DNA from: an uncultured Roseburia sp.
GTDB taxonomy: Bacteria; Bacillota_A; Clostridia; Lachnospirales; Lachnospiraceae
Length of the DNA: 64,000 nt
Assembly: GCA_900557275.1 (NCBI GenBank)
Contig: USRX01000006.1
Location: 1-64,000 of the forward strand
Direction of reading: 5' to 3'
Part shown: in pieces, positions 16,182 to 24,748 of the stretch
Layout of the letters: each line of letters starts with the position of its first letter
Position numbering within the stretch: the first letter of the stretch is position 1
Position numbers and translations under genes: made by a program
Notes under the pieces: model-generated
Seen by the model: the letters and a program-made list of their open reading frames with translations, nothing else
Told to the model about the DNA's origin: nothing
The model's database searches: none

Positions 16182-17333
16182 ATGAAAAAAAGAAAACATA
16201 TAGCAATCCTTGGTTCCACCGGATCGATCGGAACGCAGACATTGGATGTGGTGCGGGAACAGGGAGATATTTGTGTAACGGCACTGGCGGCCGGAAATAA
16301 TATAACGCTTTTGGAACAGCAGATCCGGGAATTCCATCCGGTACTGGCGGCAGTATGGGAGGAAAACCGGGCAAAAGAACTGAGAGAAAAGATCAAAGAC
16401 TGTAATACAAAAGTTGTATCTGGTATGGAAGGGCTTTTGGAGATTGCCGTGCAGCCAGAGGCAGAGATCCTTGTGACGGCGATCGTTGGAATGCTTGGCA
16501 TTCGTCCGACCATTGCGGCAATGAGGGCAGGAAAGGATATTGCTCTTGCCAACAAGGAGACACTGGTCACAGCAGGTCATCTGATTATGCCTCTTGCAAA
16601 AGAACAGGGAGTTTCTATCTTGCCGGTGGACAGTGAACATAGTGCGATCTTCCAGTCTTTGAACGGAGAACATGGAAATAAGATCGACAAGATTCTTTTA
16701 ACTGCTTCCGGTGGTCCGTTCCGTGGTAGAAAAAGAGTTGAACTGGAAAATATTCAGGTAGAAGATGCCCTGAAGCATCCAAACTGGTCCATGGGTCGAA
16801 AAATTACGATCGATTCTGCGACACTGGTCAACAAAGGTCTGGAAGTCATGGAAGCGAAATGGCTGTTCGGTACGGAATTGGAACAGATTCAGGTGGTGGT
16901 ACATCCGCAGAGTGTGATCCATTCTATGGTACAGTATGAGGATGGCGCTGTGATTGCGCAGCTTGGAACACCGGATATGCGTCTGCCGATTCAGTATGCC
17001 CTGTATTATCCGCAGCGGCGTACATTAAGCGGAAAAAGACTGGACTTTTATGAACTGGCAAATCTGACCTTTGAGAAGCCGGATCTGGATACATTTACAG
17101 GTTTGAAATTGGCAATGGAGGCATTAAAGCAGGGCGGAAATATCCCAACTGCGTTTAATGCAGCAAATGAACGGGCAGTGGCAAAATTTCTGGACAGAAA
17201 GATCCGTTTTCTTGAGATTCCGGAGATCATTGCAGCGTGTATGGAACATTGTACTTATATTGCACATCCGGGAGTAGAAGAGATCCTGGATACAGAACAG
17301 GCAGCGTATGAATATATAGAAGGCAGGTGGTAG
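16182..17333 (+). CDS. dxr: 1-deoxy-D-xylulose 5-phosphate reductoisomerase
   Basis: This 383-residue enzyme of the MEP pathway converts DXP to MEP with NADPH. The NADPH loop ILGSTGSIGTQTLDVV lies at the N-terminus. DIALANKETLVTAG and LPVDSEHSAIFQ supply the metal and substrate ligands. SGGPFRGR is the flexible loop, and the NHKxxE-like region near 205 appears as NKGLEVMEAKWLF. The length is typical. The ribosome binding site is a short GGGG. It is followed without gap by rseP, whose TTG start overlaps the intercistronic sequence. Confidence 0.97.
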   Translation: MKKRKHIAILGSTGSIGTQTLDVVREQGDICVTALAAGNNITLLEQQIREFHPVLAAVWEENRAKELREKIKDCNTKVVSGMEGLLEIAVQPEAEILVTAIVGMLGIRPTIAAMRAGKDIALANKETLVTAGHLIMPLAKEQGVSILPVDSEHSAIFQSLNGEHGNKIDKILLTASGGPFRGRKRVELENIQVEDALKHPNWSMGRKITIDSATLVNKGLEVMEAKWLFGTELEQIQVVVHPQSVIHSMVQYEDGAVIAQLGTPDMRLPIQYALYYPQRRTLSGKRLDFYELANLTFEKPDLDTFTGLKLAMEALKQGGNIPTAFNAANERAVAKFLDRKIRFLEIPEIIAACMEHCTYIAHPGVEEILDTEQAAYEYIEGRW

Positions 17334-17334
17334 A

Positions 17335-18366
17335 TTGAAATTTGTTGTTGCGATCGTTCTTTTCAGTGTGATCATACTGTTCCATGAATGGGGACATTTT
17401 CTGCTGGCAAAAAAGAACGGTATTCGGGTAAATGAATTTTGTCTTGGATTGGGACCTACGATTGTAGGATTTACCCGAGGAGAAACAAAATATTCGATAA
17501 AACTGCTGCCTTTTGGCGGTGCCTGCATGATGGAGGGCGAGGATGGAGAGAGTGACGATCAGCGTTCTTTTAACAGTAAATCGCCTCTGGCCCGTATCAG
17601 TGTAGTTGCGGCCGGACCGGTGTTTAATTTCCTGATGGCATTTGTGTTTTCTGTTATTCTGATCGGTTGTCATGGATTTGTGGAGCCAGTGGTAAAGGAT
17701 GTTATGGAAGGATATCCGGCGCAGGAATCCGGCATTACAGCCGGAGACCGTATCACAAAGCTAGATCACAAAAATATCCATTTTTATGAAGAAGTATCAG
17801 CATATCTGGCATTTCATACCGGACAGGAAGTACAGGTAACCTATGAGCGGGATGGCAAAAGCTATGAGACGACACTGTCTCCGCAATACGATTCAGAAAG
17901 TGGTCGATACCTGATCGGTTTGTACAGCAGTGGAGAATATGTCAAAACCGGTCCTTTACAGACGTTGAAATACGGAGCGCTGGAAATGAAATACTGGGTC
18001 TGGTATACCGTAAACAGTCTGAAAATGCTGGTAACCGGGCGGGTCAGTGTAAATGATATGTCCGGACCGGTGGGAATTGTAACAACCGTAGCGAATGTTT
18101 ACGATCAGAGCCGGGCAGACGGATTTTATTATGTCTTTTTAAATATGTTGAATATCGGCATTCTTCTGTCGGCGAACCTGGGCGTTATGAACCTGCTACC
18201 GATCCCGGCGTTGGATGGTGGACGTCTGGTATTTCTGGTCATCGAATTGATACGAGGGAAAAAAGTTGATCCAAACCGGGAAGGAATGGTTCATTTCATA
18301 GGTTTGATGTGCCTGTTTGGATTGATGATACTGATAATGATGAATGATGTGAGAAAATTGCTATGA
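17335..18366 (+). CDS. rseP: Site-2 membrane metalloprotease RseP
   Basis: This is a 343-residue M50 intramembrane zinc protease that cuts transmembrane segments of anti-sigma factors and signal-peptide remnants. The active-site HEWGH is in the first helix (residues about 18-22). A single PDZ domain lies near 110-190 (AGDRITKLDHKNI). The second metal motif is in LGVMNLLPIPALDGGRLVF, and further membrane helices are present. The start is TTG at 17335, 1 nt after the dxr stop, with an AGGTGG ribosome binding site inside dxr. Its TGA overlaps the ispG ATG (ATGA). The dxr-rseP-ispG order is common in Firmicutes. Confidence 0.95.
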   Translation: MKFVVAIVLFSVIILFHEWGHFLLAKKNGIRVNEFCLGLGPTIVGFTRGETKYSIKLLPFGGACMMEGEDGESDDQRSFNSKSPLARISVVAAGPVFNFLMAFVFSVILIGCHGFVEPVVKDVMEGYPAQESGITAGDRITKLDHKNIHFYEEVSAYLAFHTGQEVQVTYERDGKSYETTLSPQYDSESGRYLIGLYSSGEYVKTGPLQTLKYGALEMKYWVWYTVNSLKMLVTGRVSVNDMSGPVGIVTTVANVYDQSRADGFYYVFLNMLNIGILLSANLGVMNLLPIPALDGGRLVFLVIELIRGKKVDPNREGMVHFIGLMCLFGLMILIMMNDVRKLL

Positions 18367-19409
18367 GAACAAAAACAGTTAAAATTGGGGACAGGGTTAT
18401 CGGTGGTGAAAATCCGATTCTGATCCAGTCAATGACAAATACAAAAACAGAAGATGTAAAAGCTACCGTAGATCAGATCAACCGGCTTGCAGCAGCAGGC
18501 TGTGATATTATCCGCTGTGCGGTGCCGACGATGGAAGCGGCAGAAGCATTAAAACAGATCAAAGAACAGATATCGATTCCTTTGGTGGCGGATATCCATT
18601 TTGATTACCGGCTGGCTATCGCTGCTATGGAAAACGGTGCAGATAAGATCCGCATTAATCCGGGGAACATTGGTTCTGATGAGCGGATTCAGGCAGTTAT
18701 TGATGTAGCTGCAAAACGGAATATTCCGATCCGTGTAGGGGTAAACAGCGGTTCGCTGGAAAAACATCTGGTAGAAAAATACCATGGCGTTACCGCAGAA
18801 GGACTGGTGGAGAGCGCATTGGACAAAGTGCATCTGATCGAACGGTTCGGATATGACAATCTGGTCATCAGCATTAAGTCCTCTGATGTGCTGATGTGTG
18901 TCAAAGCCCATGAACTTCTTGCAGACCAGACAGATCATCCGTTGCATGTAGGCATTACAGAAGCGGGAACGATCATCAGCGGTAATATCAAATCCGCCAT
19001 CGGACTGGGACTGATTCTGCATCAGGGGATCGGAGATACGATCCGTGTTTCACTGACGGGAGATCCACTGGAAGAGATTAAATCTGCCAAACTGATTCTA
19101 AAGACGCTTGGGCTTCGCAAAGGCGGTATCGAGGTCGTATCCTGTCCGACCTGTGGAAGAACACAGATTGATCTGATCGGTCTGGCAAATCAGGTGGAAA
19201 ATATGGTAGCAGATATTCCGTTGGATATCAAAGTTGCGGTAATGGGCTGTGTTGTCAACGGCCCGGGAGAAGCAAAAGAAGCAGATATCGGCATTGCCGG
19301 TGGAAAAGGCGAAGGTCTTCTGATCCGTCACGGAGAGATCATTAAAAAAGTTCCGGAGGATCAGTTGCTGCCTGCCTTAAGAGAAGAACTGCTTCACTGG
19401 CAGGGTTAG
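18363..19409 (+). CDS. ispG: 4-hydroxy-3-methylbut-2-enyl diphosphate synthase
   Basis: This 348-residue [4Fe-4S] enzyme of the MEP pathway reduces MEcPP to HMBPP. The N-terminal TIM-barrel starts with PILIQSMTNTKTEDV. The C-terminal cluster ligands are Cys in SCPTCGRTQIDL and Cys in MGCVVNGPGEAKEADIGIAG, all present. It overlaps rseP by 4 nt, so translation is likely coupled. The promoter-like repeat pair at 19420-19561 follows directly and leads into polC. Confidence 0.97.
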   Translation: MRTKTVKIGDRVIGGENPILIQSMTNTKTEDVKATVDQINRLAAAGCDIIRCAVPTMEAAEALKQIKEQISIPLVADIHFDYRLAIAAMENGADKIRINPGNIGSDERIQAVIDVAAKRNIPIRVGVNSGSLEKHLVEKYHGVTAEGLVESALDKVHLIERFGYDNLVISIKSSDVLMCVKAHELLADQTDHPLHVGITEAGTIISGNIKSAIGLGLILHQGIGDTIRVSLTGDPLEEIKSAKLILKTLGLRKGGIEVVSCPTCGRTQIDLIGLANQVENMVADIPLDIKVAVMGCVVNGPGEAKEADIGIAGGKGEGLLIRHGEIIKKVPEDQLLPALREELLHWQG

Positions 19410-19416
19410 ATTTTGA

Positions 19417-19561
19417 AACACATGTTATTTTCGCACATGATATAATGAGCGCAAGAGAGTCAATATACTCGTATGATTGACGAACGGCGAATGCTGATCA
19501 TGAACTATTTTTGTTCATGATATAATGAGCGCAAGAGAGTCAACGTGCTCGCATGATTGGC
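19417..19561 (+). repeat. Promoter/hairpin repeat element, locus A (two units before polC)
   Basis: There are two head-to-tail units. Each has extended -10 TGATATAAT (TATAAT at 19441-19446 and 19521-19526, exactly 80 nt apart), then 12 nt GAGCGCAAGAGA, then a hairpin starting GTCAA with loop CTCG (19459-19481 and 19539-19561). The -10 of unit 2 overlaps a perfect 9-bp hairpin ATCATGAAC/GTTCATGAT with 7-nt loop (19497-19521). The unit-1 equivalent is weaker. The pair fills the ispG-polC gap and probably drives polC transcription, giving a transcript that begins near the second hairpin. Confidence 0.8.
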
Positions 19562-19591
19562 ATAGAAACAGAAAGCTGGAGTTTTAGGTAC

Positions 19592-22500
19592 ATGGCAAAA
19601 GAATTTTTTGACGTATTTTCAGAACTGAATCTGAATGATGATCTGAAAGGACTGTTTTCAGATGTGAGCATTGTACGTGTCGGACGTGTCCAGAGCCGGG
19701 AGATGCTGCGCATTTATATACAGGGGCATCGTCTGATCACGAAAGATAAGATCTTTGCGGTAGAACGGGAGATCAAACGTCAGTATTTTCCTCAGAAAGA
19801 ACTGAAGATCAAATTGATGGAAAAATTCCAGCTTTCCGGGCAGTATACACCGGAAAATCTGTACCGTGTGTACTGGAAAAGCATTCTGGAGGAATTCCGT
19901 AATTACAGTATGTTGGAATACGATCTTCTGCGGACAAGCAAGGTTACGTTTCCGAGCGAGGATGTCATAGACATTTCCCTGAAGGATACCGCAGTTGCCC
20001 ATGAACGGGAAGATGACCTCTATGAGATACTGGAAAAGATCTTCTGCGGCAGATGCGGCATGAAAGTAAAGGTGTCATTTTCCTACTATCAGGAGGAAGA
20101 AAACCGGTTTCAGAAAAATGCAGAGATCATGATCAAAAATAAAGTTGCGGCGATCATGACACGGTCGGGGATGTCACATGCGGCTTTTCCAGGAGAGGAA
20201 ACGCAGCCGACGTCCATGCCTGAAAATACCGGAAACCATGCGAACGCACCAAAACCGGAGCAGGCTGCGCCGATAACATCTGTGGAAAAGAAAGAAGAAA
20301 TCGGCAAAGCAGATGGCAAAGGAAAGAGCAGCTTTCGTAAAGATGGAGGCGGAAAATGGGAGAAGAAGGACCGAGGATTCTTCCGACGCTCCGATAATCC
20401 CGATGTTGTGTATGGACGGGATTTTGAAGAGGAGACAACGCCTATCGAGCAGATCATGGGAGAAATCGGAGAGGTATGTATCCGTGGAAAAGTGCTTTCC
20501 TATGAAGGCAGGGAGCTACGTAATGAAAAAACGCTGATCATGTTTGCAATCTCAGATTTTACGGATACCATTATGGTTAAGATCTTCTGTAAAAATGAAT
20601 ATCTGGATCAGCTTGCACCACACATTCAAAAGGGCGCTTTTATCAAGTTAAAAGGCATCCCCATGGTAGATAAATATGACCATGACCTGACCATCAGTTC
20701 CGTGTCCGGTATTAAAAAGATTCCGGATTTTACAGAAAGCAGAATGGATAACAGTCCGGTAAAGCGTGTGGAATTGCATTGCCATACAAAGATGAGTGAT
20801 ATGGACGGCGTTTCCGATGTGCAGGATATTATTGCACGGGCAGATGCCTGGGGACATCCGGCTATTGCCATCACAGATCATGGCGCAGTACAGGCTTTCC
20901 CGGAGGCAAATCATGCTAAGATTAAGAATCCGGATTTTAAAGTTATCTATGGTGTGGAAGCTTACCTGGTGGATGATTCCAAGGGACTGGTTTCCAACCC
21001 ACAGGGACAGGCGCTGACAGATACTTATGTGGTATTCGATCTGGAGACCACCGGATTCAGCCCATTGAAAAATAAGATCATTGAGATCGGTGCGGTCAAA
21101 GTGCAGAACCAGGAGATCACAGACCGGTTCAGCACTTTTGTAAATCCACAGGTTCCGATTCCTTATGAGATTGAACAGCTGACCAGCATTAACGATGATA
21201 TGGTGCTGGATGCACCTGTAATTGAAGAAATCCTTCCGAAATTTATGGAATTTTGCGAGGGTGCGGTCATGGTGGCGCATAATGCAGATTTTGATATGAG
21301 CTTTATCAAATATAACTGCAAGCAGCAAGGGCTTCCCTGTGAGAAGTCCGTTGTAGATACCGTCGCACTGTCCAGAGCCCTTCTCCCAAGTCTGAACAGA
21401 TTCAAATTGGATACCGTGGCAAAAGCACTTGGTGTAGCGCTGGGACATCATCACAGGGCGGTAGATGATGCGGCATGTACAGCAGAGATCATGTTGAAGC
21501 TTATCAAAATGCTGCAGGATCGCGGGGTGGAAAATCTGGATGACCTGAAAGATATGGGCGATATGAACGTGGAAACGGTTAAGAAGCTGCCGACTTATCA
21601 TGCCATTATACTGGCGACCAATGATATCGGCAGGGTCAATCTGTACCGTCTGGTATCCATGTCCCATATCAAGTATTATCACAGACGTCCTAGGATTCCA
21701 AAGAGCGAACTGGAAAAATACCGGGAGGGACTGCTTCTCGGTTCCGCCTGCGAAGCAGGTGAATTATACCGGGCGCTGCTTGGCGGTCAGCCGGATGAAG
21801 AGATTGCCCGGATCGTGAAATTTTATGATTATCTGGAGATTCAGCCTCTGGGAAACAATGAGTTCATGCTTCGCAGTGAGAAGGAACCGGTGCAGTCCTG
21901 GGATGATATCAAAGATATTAACCGCAGGATCGTAGAACTGGGAGAGGAATTCAAAAAGCCGGTCGTTGCTACGTGCGATGTACATTTCCTGGATCCGGAA
22001 GATGAAGTGTACCGCCGAATCATTATGGCAGGAAAGGGATTTAAGGATGCAGATGATCAGGCGCCGCTGTATCTGCGTACGACAGAAGAGATGCTACAGG
22101 AGTTTTCTTATCTTGGAAGTGAAAAAGCAGAAGAAGTCGTTATAACCAATACAAATAAGATCGCCAATATGTGTGAGAAGATCTCTCCGGTAAGACCGGA
22201 TAAATGTCCGCCGGTCATTGAAAATTCGGATCAGACACTGCGAGATATCTGTTATACGAAAGCCCATGAGATTTATGGAGAAGATCTCCCGGAAGTCGTT
22301 ACAGAGCGACTGGAGCGTGAGCTGAATTCCATCATTTCCAATGGATTTGCCGTAATGTACATTATTGCCCAGAAACTAGTGTGGAAGTCTAATGAGGATG
22401 GTTACCTGGTAGGATCCCGTGGCTCCGTAGGTTCCTCATTTGTTGCCACCATGGCAGGTATCACGGAAGTAAATCCATTAAGTCCCCATTATATCTGCGG

Positions 22501-24115
22501 GAACTGCCATTTCGTGGATTTTGATTCTGAGGAAGTAAAGAAATATGCTGGGAAAGCCGGATGTGATATGCCGGATCGTCTCTGTCCGGTCTGTGGCGAA
22601 AAATTACAGAAAGAGGGCTTTGATATTCCATTTGAGACATTTCTTGGATTTAAGGGAAATAAAGAGCCGGATATTGATCTGAATTTTTCCGGCGATTATC
22701 AGAGTAAGGCACATAAATATACCGAGGTTATTTTTGGAGACGGTCAGACGTTTCGTGCCGGTACGATCGGTACGCTGGCGGATAAGACAGCGTTTGGTTA
22801 TGTAAAAAATTATTACGAGGAACGGGGCGTTCATAAGAGAAACTGTGAGATTGACCGTATCGTACAGGGATGTGTCGGAGTCAGAAGGACGACGGGGCAG
22901 CATCCGGGCGGAATCATCGTACTTCCTCTCGGGGAAGATATATATTCTTTTACCCCGGTGCAGCATCCGGCAAATGATATGACCACGGATACGATCACGA
23001 CTCATTTTGATTACCATTCCATTGACCACAACCTGTTAAAGCTTGATATTCTCGGACACGATGATCCTACCATGATCCGTATGCTGCAGGATCTGACCGG
23101 TGTAGATCCGACGGACATTCCGCTGGATAATAAAGAGGTCATGTCTCTGTTTCAGAATACGGATGCATTGGGAGTAAAACCGGAAGATATCAACGGCTGT
23201 CCGCTTGGGGCACTTGGCATACCGGAGTTCGGTACCGACTTTGCAATGCAGATGTTGATTGATACCAAACCGCAGGCGTTTTCGGATCTGGTGCGAATCG
23301 CCGGACTTTCCCATGGTACGGACGTATGGTTGGGAAATGCCCAGACGCTGTTACAGGAAGGAAAAGCTACGATTTCTACAGCAATCTGTACCCGTGATGA
23401 TATTATGACGTATCTGATCGGTAAAGGGCTTGACAGCGAGGAATCTTTTACGATTATGGAGCGTGTCCGTAAGGGAGCTGTTGCAAATGGAAAATGTAAG
23501 GAATGGCCGGAATATAAAAAGGACATGTTAGATCATGGTGTGCCGGACTGGTATGTCTGGTCCTGCGAGAAGATCAAATACATGTTCCCGAAGGCCCATG
23601 CGGCAGCTTATGTTATGATGGCATGGCGTATCGCATACTGTAAGGTGTTTTATCCGCTTGCTTATTATGCGGCATTTTTCAGTATCCGTGCCACTTCCTT
23701 TAACTATGAACTGATGTGTCAGGGAAAAGAGAGGCTGGAGCATCATATGCATGATTACGAGAGTCGGAAGGATACATTGAGCAAAAAGGAGCAGGATACG
23801 TATAAGGATATGAGGATCGTGCAGGAAATGTATGCCCGTGGATTTGAATTTATGCCCATTGATATTTACCGGGCGCAGGCGCATCATTTTCAGATCATAG
23901 ATGACAAGCTGATGCCATCCATCAGTACGATCGACGGACTCGGAGATAAGGCGGCAGATGCCGTGGTGGAGGCTGCAAAAGATGGTCCGTTCTTATCGCG
24001 GGATGATTTCCGACAGCGGACGAAAGTCAGTAAGACGGTTATTGATCTTATGGCAGAACTGAAATTACTGGGAGATCTGCCAGAGTCCAACCAGCTGTCG
24101 TTGTTTGATCTGTAG
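19592..24115 (+). CDS. polC: DNA polymerase III alpha subunit, PolC type
   Basis: This 1,507-residue replicative polymerase is of the low-GC Gram-positive type. In order: N-terminal domain, an OB-fold segment (about 290-380; VCIRGKVLSYEGREL), a PHP domain split by the exonuclease (HCHTKMSDMDG near 396, ITDHGAVQAFPEA), the DnaQ-like proofreading exonuclease (VFDLETTGF near 482, HNADFDMSF, HHRAVDDAA), the polymerase palm (PDIDLNFSGDYQ near 1025) and C-terminal helix-hairpin-helix parts. It ends NQLSLFDL, a typical clamp-binding tail. The start at 19592 follows CTGGAG; an upstream ATG at 19553 lies inside the repeat hairpin and is unlikely. Confidence 0.97.
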   Translation: MAKEFFDVFSELNLNDDLKGLFSDVSIVRVGRVQSREMLRIYIQGHRLITKDKIFAVEREIKRQYFPQKELKIKLMEKFQLSGQYTPENLYRVYWKSILEEFRNYSMLEYDLLRTSKVTFPSEDVIDISLKDTAVAHEREDDLYEILEKIFCGRCGMKVKVSFSYYQEEENRFQKNAEIMIKNKVAAIMTRSGMSHAAFPGEETQPTSMPENTGNHANAPKPEQAAPITSVEKKEEIGKADGKGKSSFRKDGGGKWEKKDRGFFRRSDNPDVVYGRDFEEETTPIEQIMGEIGEVCIRGKVLSYEGRELRNEKTLIMFAISDFTDTIMVKIFCKNEYLDQLAPHIQKGAFIKLKGIPMVDKYDHDLTISSVSGIKKIPDFTESRMDNSPVKRVELHCHTKMSDMDGVSDVQDIIARADAWGHPAIAITDHGAVQAFPEANHAKIKNPDFKVIYGVEAYLVDDSKGLVSNPQGQALTDTYVVFDLETTGFSPLKNKIIEIGAVKVQNQEITDRFSTFVNPQVPIPYEIEQLTSINDDMVLDAPVIEEILPKFMEFCEGAVMVAHNADFDMSFIKYNCKQQGLPCEKSVVDTVALSRALLPSLNRFKLDTVAKALGVALGHHHRAVDDAACTAEIMLKLIKMLQDRGVENLDDLKDMGDMNVETVKKLPTYHAIILATNDIGRVNLYRLVSMSHIKYYHRRPRIPKSELEKYREGLLLGSACEAGELYRALLGGQPDEEIARIVKFYDYLEIQPLGNNEFMLRSEKEPVQSWDDIKDINRRIVELGEEFKKPVVATCDVHFLDPEDEVYRRIIMAGKGFKDADDQAPLYLRTTEEMLQEFSYLGSEKAEEVVITNTNKIANMCEKISPVRPDKCPPVIENSDQTLRDICYTKAHEIYGEDLPEVVTERLERELNSIISNGFAVMYIIAQKLVWKSNEDGYLVGSRGSVGSSFVATMAGITEVNPLSPHYICGNCHFVDFDSEEVKKYAGKAGCDMPDRLCPVCGEKLQKEGFDIPFETFLGFKGNKEPDIDLNFSGDYQSKAHKYTEVIFGDGQTFRAGTIGTLADKTAFGYVKNYYEERGVHKRNCEIDRIVQGCVGVRRTTGQHPGGIIVLPLGEDIYSFTPVQHPANDMTTDTITTHFDYHSIDHNLLKLDILGHDDPTMIRMLQDLTGVDPTDIPLDNKEVMSLFQNTDALGVKPEDINGCPLGALGIPEFGTDFAMQMLIDTKPQAFSDLVRIAGLSHGTDVWLGNAQTLLQEGKATISTAICTRDDIMTYLIGKGLDSEESFTIMERVRKGAVANGKCKEWPEYKKDMLDHGVPDWYVWSCEKIKYMFPKAHAAAYVMMAWRIAYCKVFYPLAYYAAFFSIRATSFNYELMCQGKERLEHHMHDYESRKDTLSKKEQDTYKDMRIVQEMYARGFEFMPIDIYRAQAHHFQIIDDKLMPSISTIDGLGDKAADAVVEAAKDGPFLSRDDFRQRTKVSKTVIDLMAELKLLGDLPESNQLSLFDL

Positions 24116-24146
24116 AGTTGTGTTTTGGGATATATGTATCGTCTGT

Positions 24147-24200
24147 GTCATACGAAGAGATTGTCAAACGGTAAATGTCGATCATGAACGAGAATTATTT
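24147..24200 (+). repeat. Degenerate repeat element, locus D (before chorismate mutase)
   Basis: CATACGAAGAGATTGTCAAA, then CGGTAAATGTCGATCATGAAC, aligns with the inter-hairpin part of the polC and scpA elements (CATACTCGTATGATTGACGA, then ACGGCGAATGTCGATCAT). The -10 box and complete hairpins are not conserved, so this is probably a decayed copy. Confidence 0.5.
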
Positions 24201-24238
24201 TGATGATAAATAAAAATTACCAGAGGAGAGACTATAAC

Positions 24239-24529
24239 ATGAGAGATCTTGGGGAAATACGAAAAGATATCGATGCCATTGACCAGCAGATCACAGCGCT
24301 GTTTGAACAGCGCATGAATCTGACCCGTCAGGTGGCAGAATATAAACTTGCCAGTGGAAAACCGGTACTGGACCCTGCGAGAGAGGAGCAGAAACTGGAT
24401 GCCCTTGCCGGACAGACGCATTCTGAGCAGAATGCGCAGGGAATCCGGGAACTGTATGAGCTGGTCATGGCGATCAGCAGACGACAGCAGCAGGAGCTGA
24501 TCCGTCAGGAAAAGCAGGAGTATAAGTAG
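24239..24529 (+). CDS. Chorismate mutase type II domain protein
   Basis: This 96-residue all-helical AroQ-type protein converts chorismate to prephenate on the way to Phe and Tyr. The first helix LGEIRKDIDAIDQQITALFEQR carries the conserved Asp and Arg, followed by VAEYKLASGKPVLDPAREEQ with the active-site Lys and Arg. The length fits a stand-alone monofunctional mutase. The start at 24239 has GAGGAG about 10 nt upstream; the in-frame ATG at 24200 would add 13 residues without support. It sits alone after polC and is preceded by a decayed repeat copy. Confidence 0.88.
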   Translation: MRDLGEIRKDIDAIDQQITALFEQRMNLTRQVAEYKLASGKPVLDPAREEQKLDALAGQTHSEQNAQGIRELYELVMAISRRQQQELIRQEKQEYK

Positions 24530-24580
24530 CCCCTAGCGAGAACAGGTATTTTATGACAGAAAACTTTTAATGATAATAGT

Positions 24581-24650
24581 GTGAAAAATATTTTTCATAT
24601 GACTATTTGTACCTCTGGAAAACTGGAGGAATGTACATTCATATATTCGA
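24581..24650 (+). repeat. Structured intergenic repeat, copy 2 (before ppx)
   Basis: GTGAAAAATATTTTTCAT, a 2-nt insertion, GAC..TTTGT and CCTCTGGAAAACTGGAGG align with 16091-16157. Here the central hairpin is 7 bp (CCTCTGG/CTGGAGG) with an AAAA loop. It ends about 100 nt before the ppx start. Nothing else is evident in 24530-24748. Confidence 0.6.
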
Positions 24651-24748
24651 TAGATTGCATATGAATAGAAGAAAAATGTTCTGTCGGTATGAAAAAACAG
24701 TGAATATGGAGTAGGGAACTGACAAAAGGATTCCGGAAAGGACAGGGT

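Noticed and set aside
19441..19561. CRISPR array interpretation of the 80-nt spaced repeats
   Set aside because: Only two units, the whole 80-nt unit is repeated rather than repeat plus unique spacer, and no cas genes are near.
20648..21682. 344-residue minus-strand ORF opposite polC
   Set aside because: Fully antisense to conserved PHP and exonuclease domains; no independent start signal.
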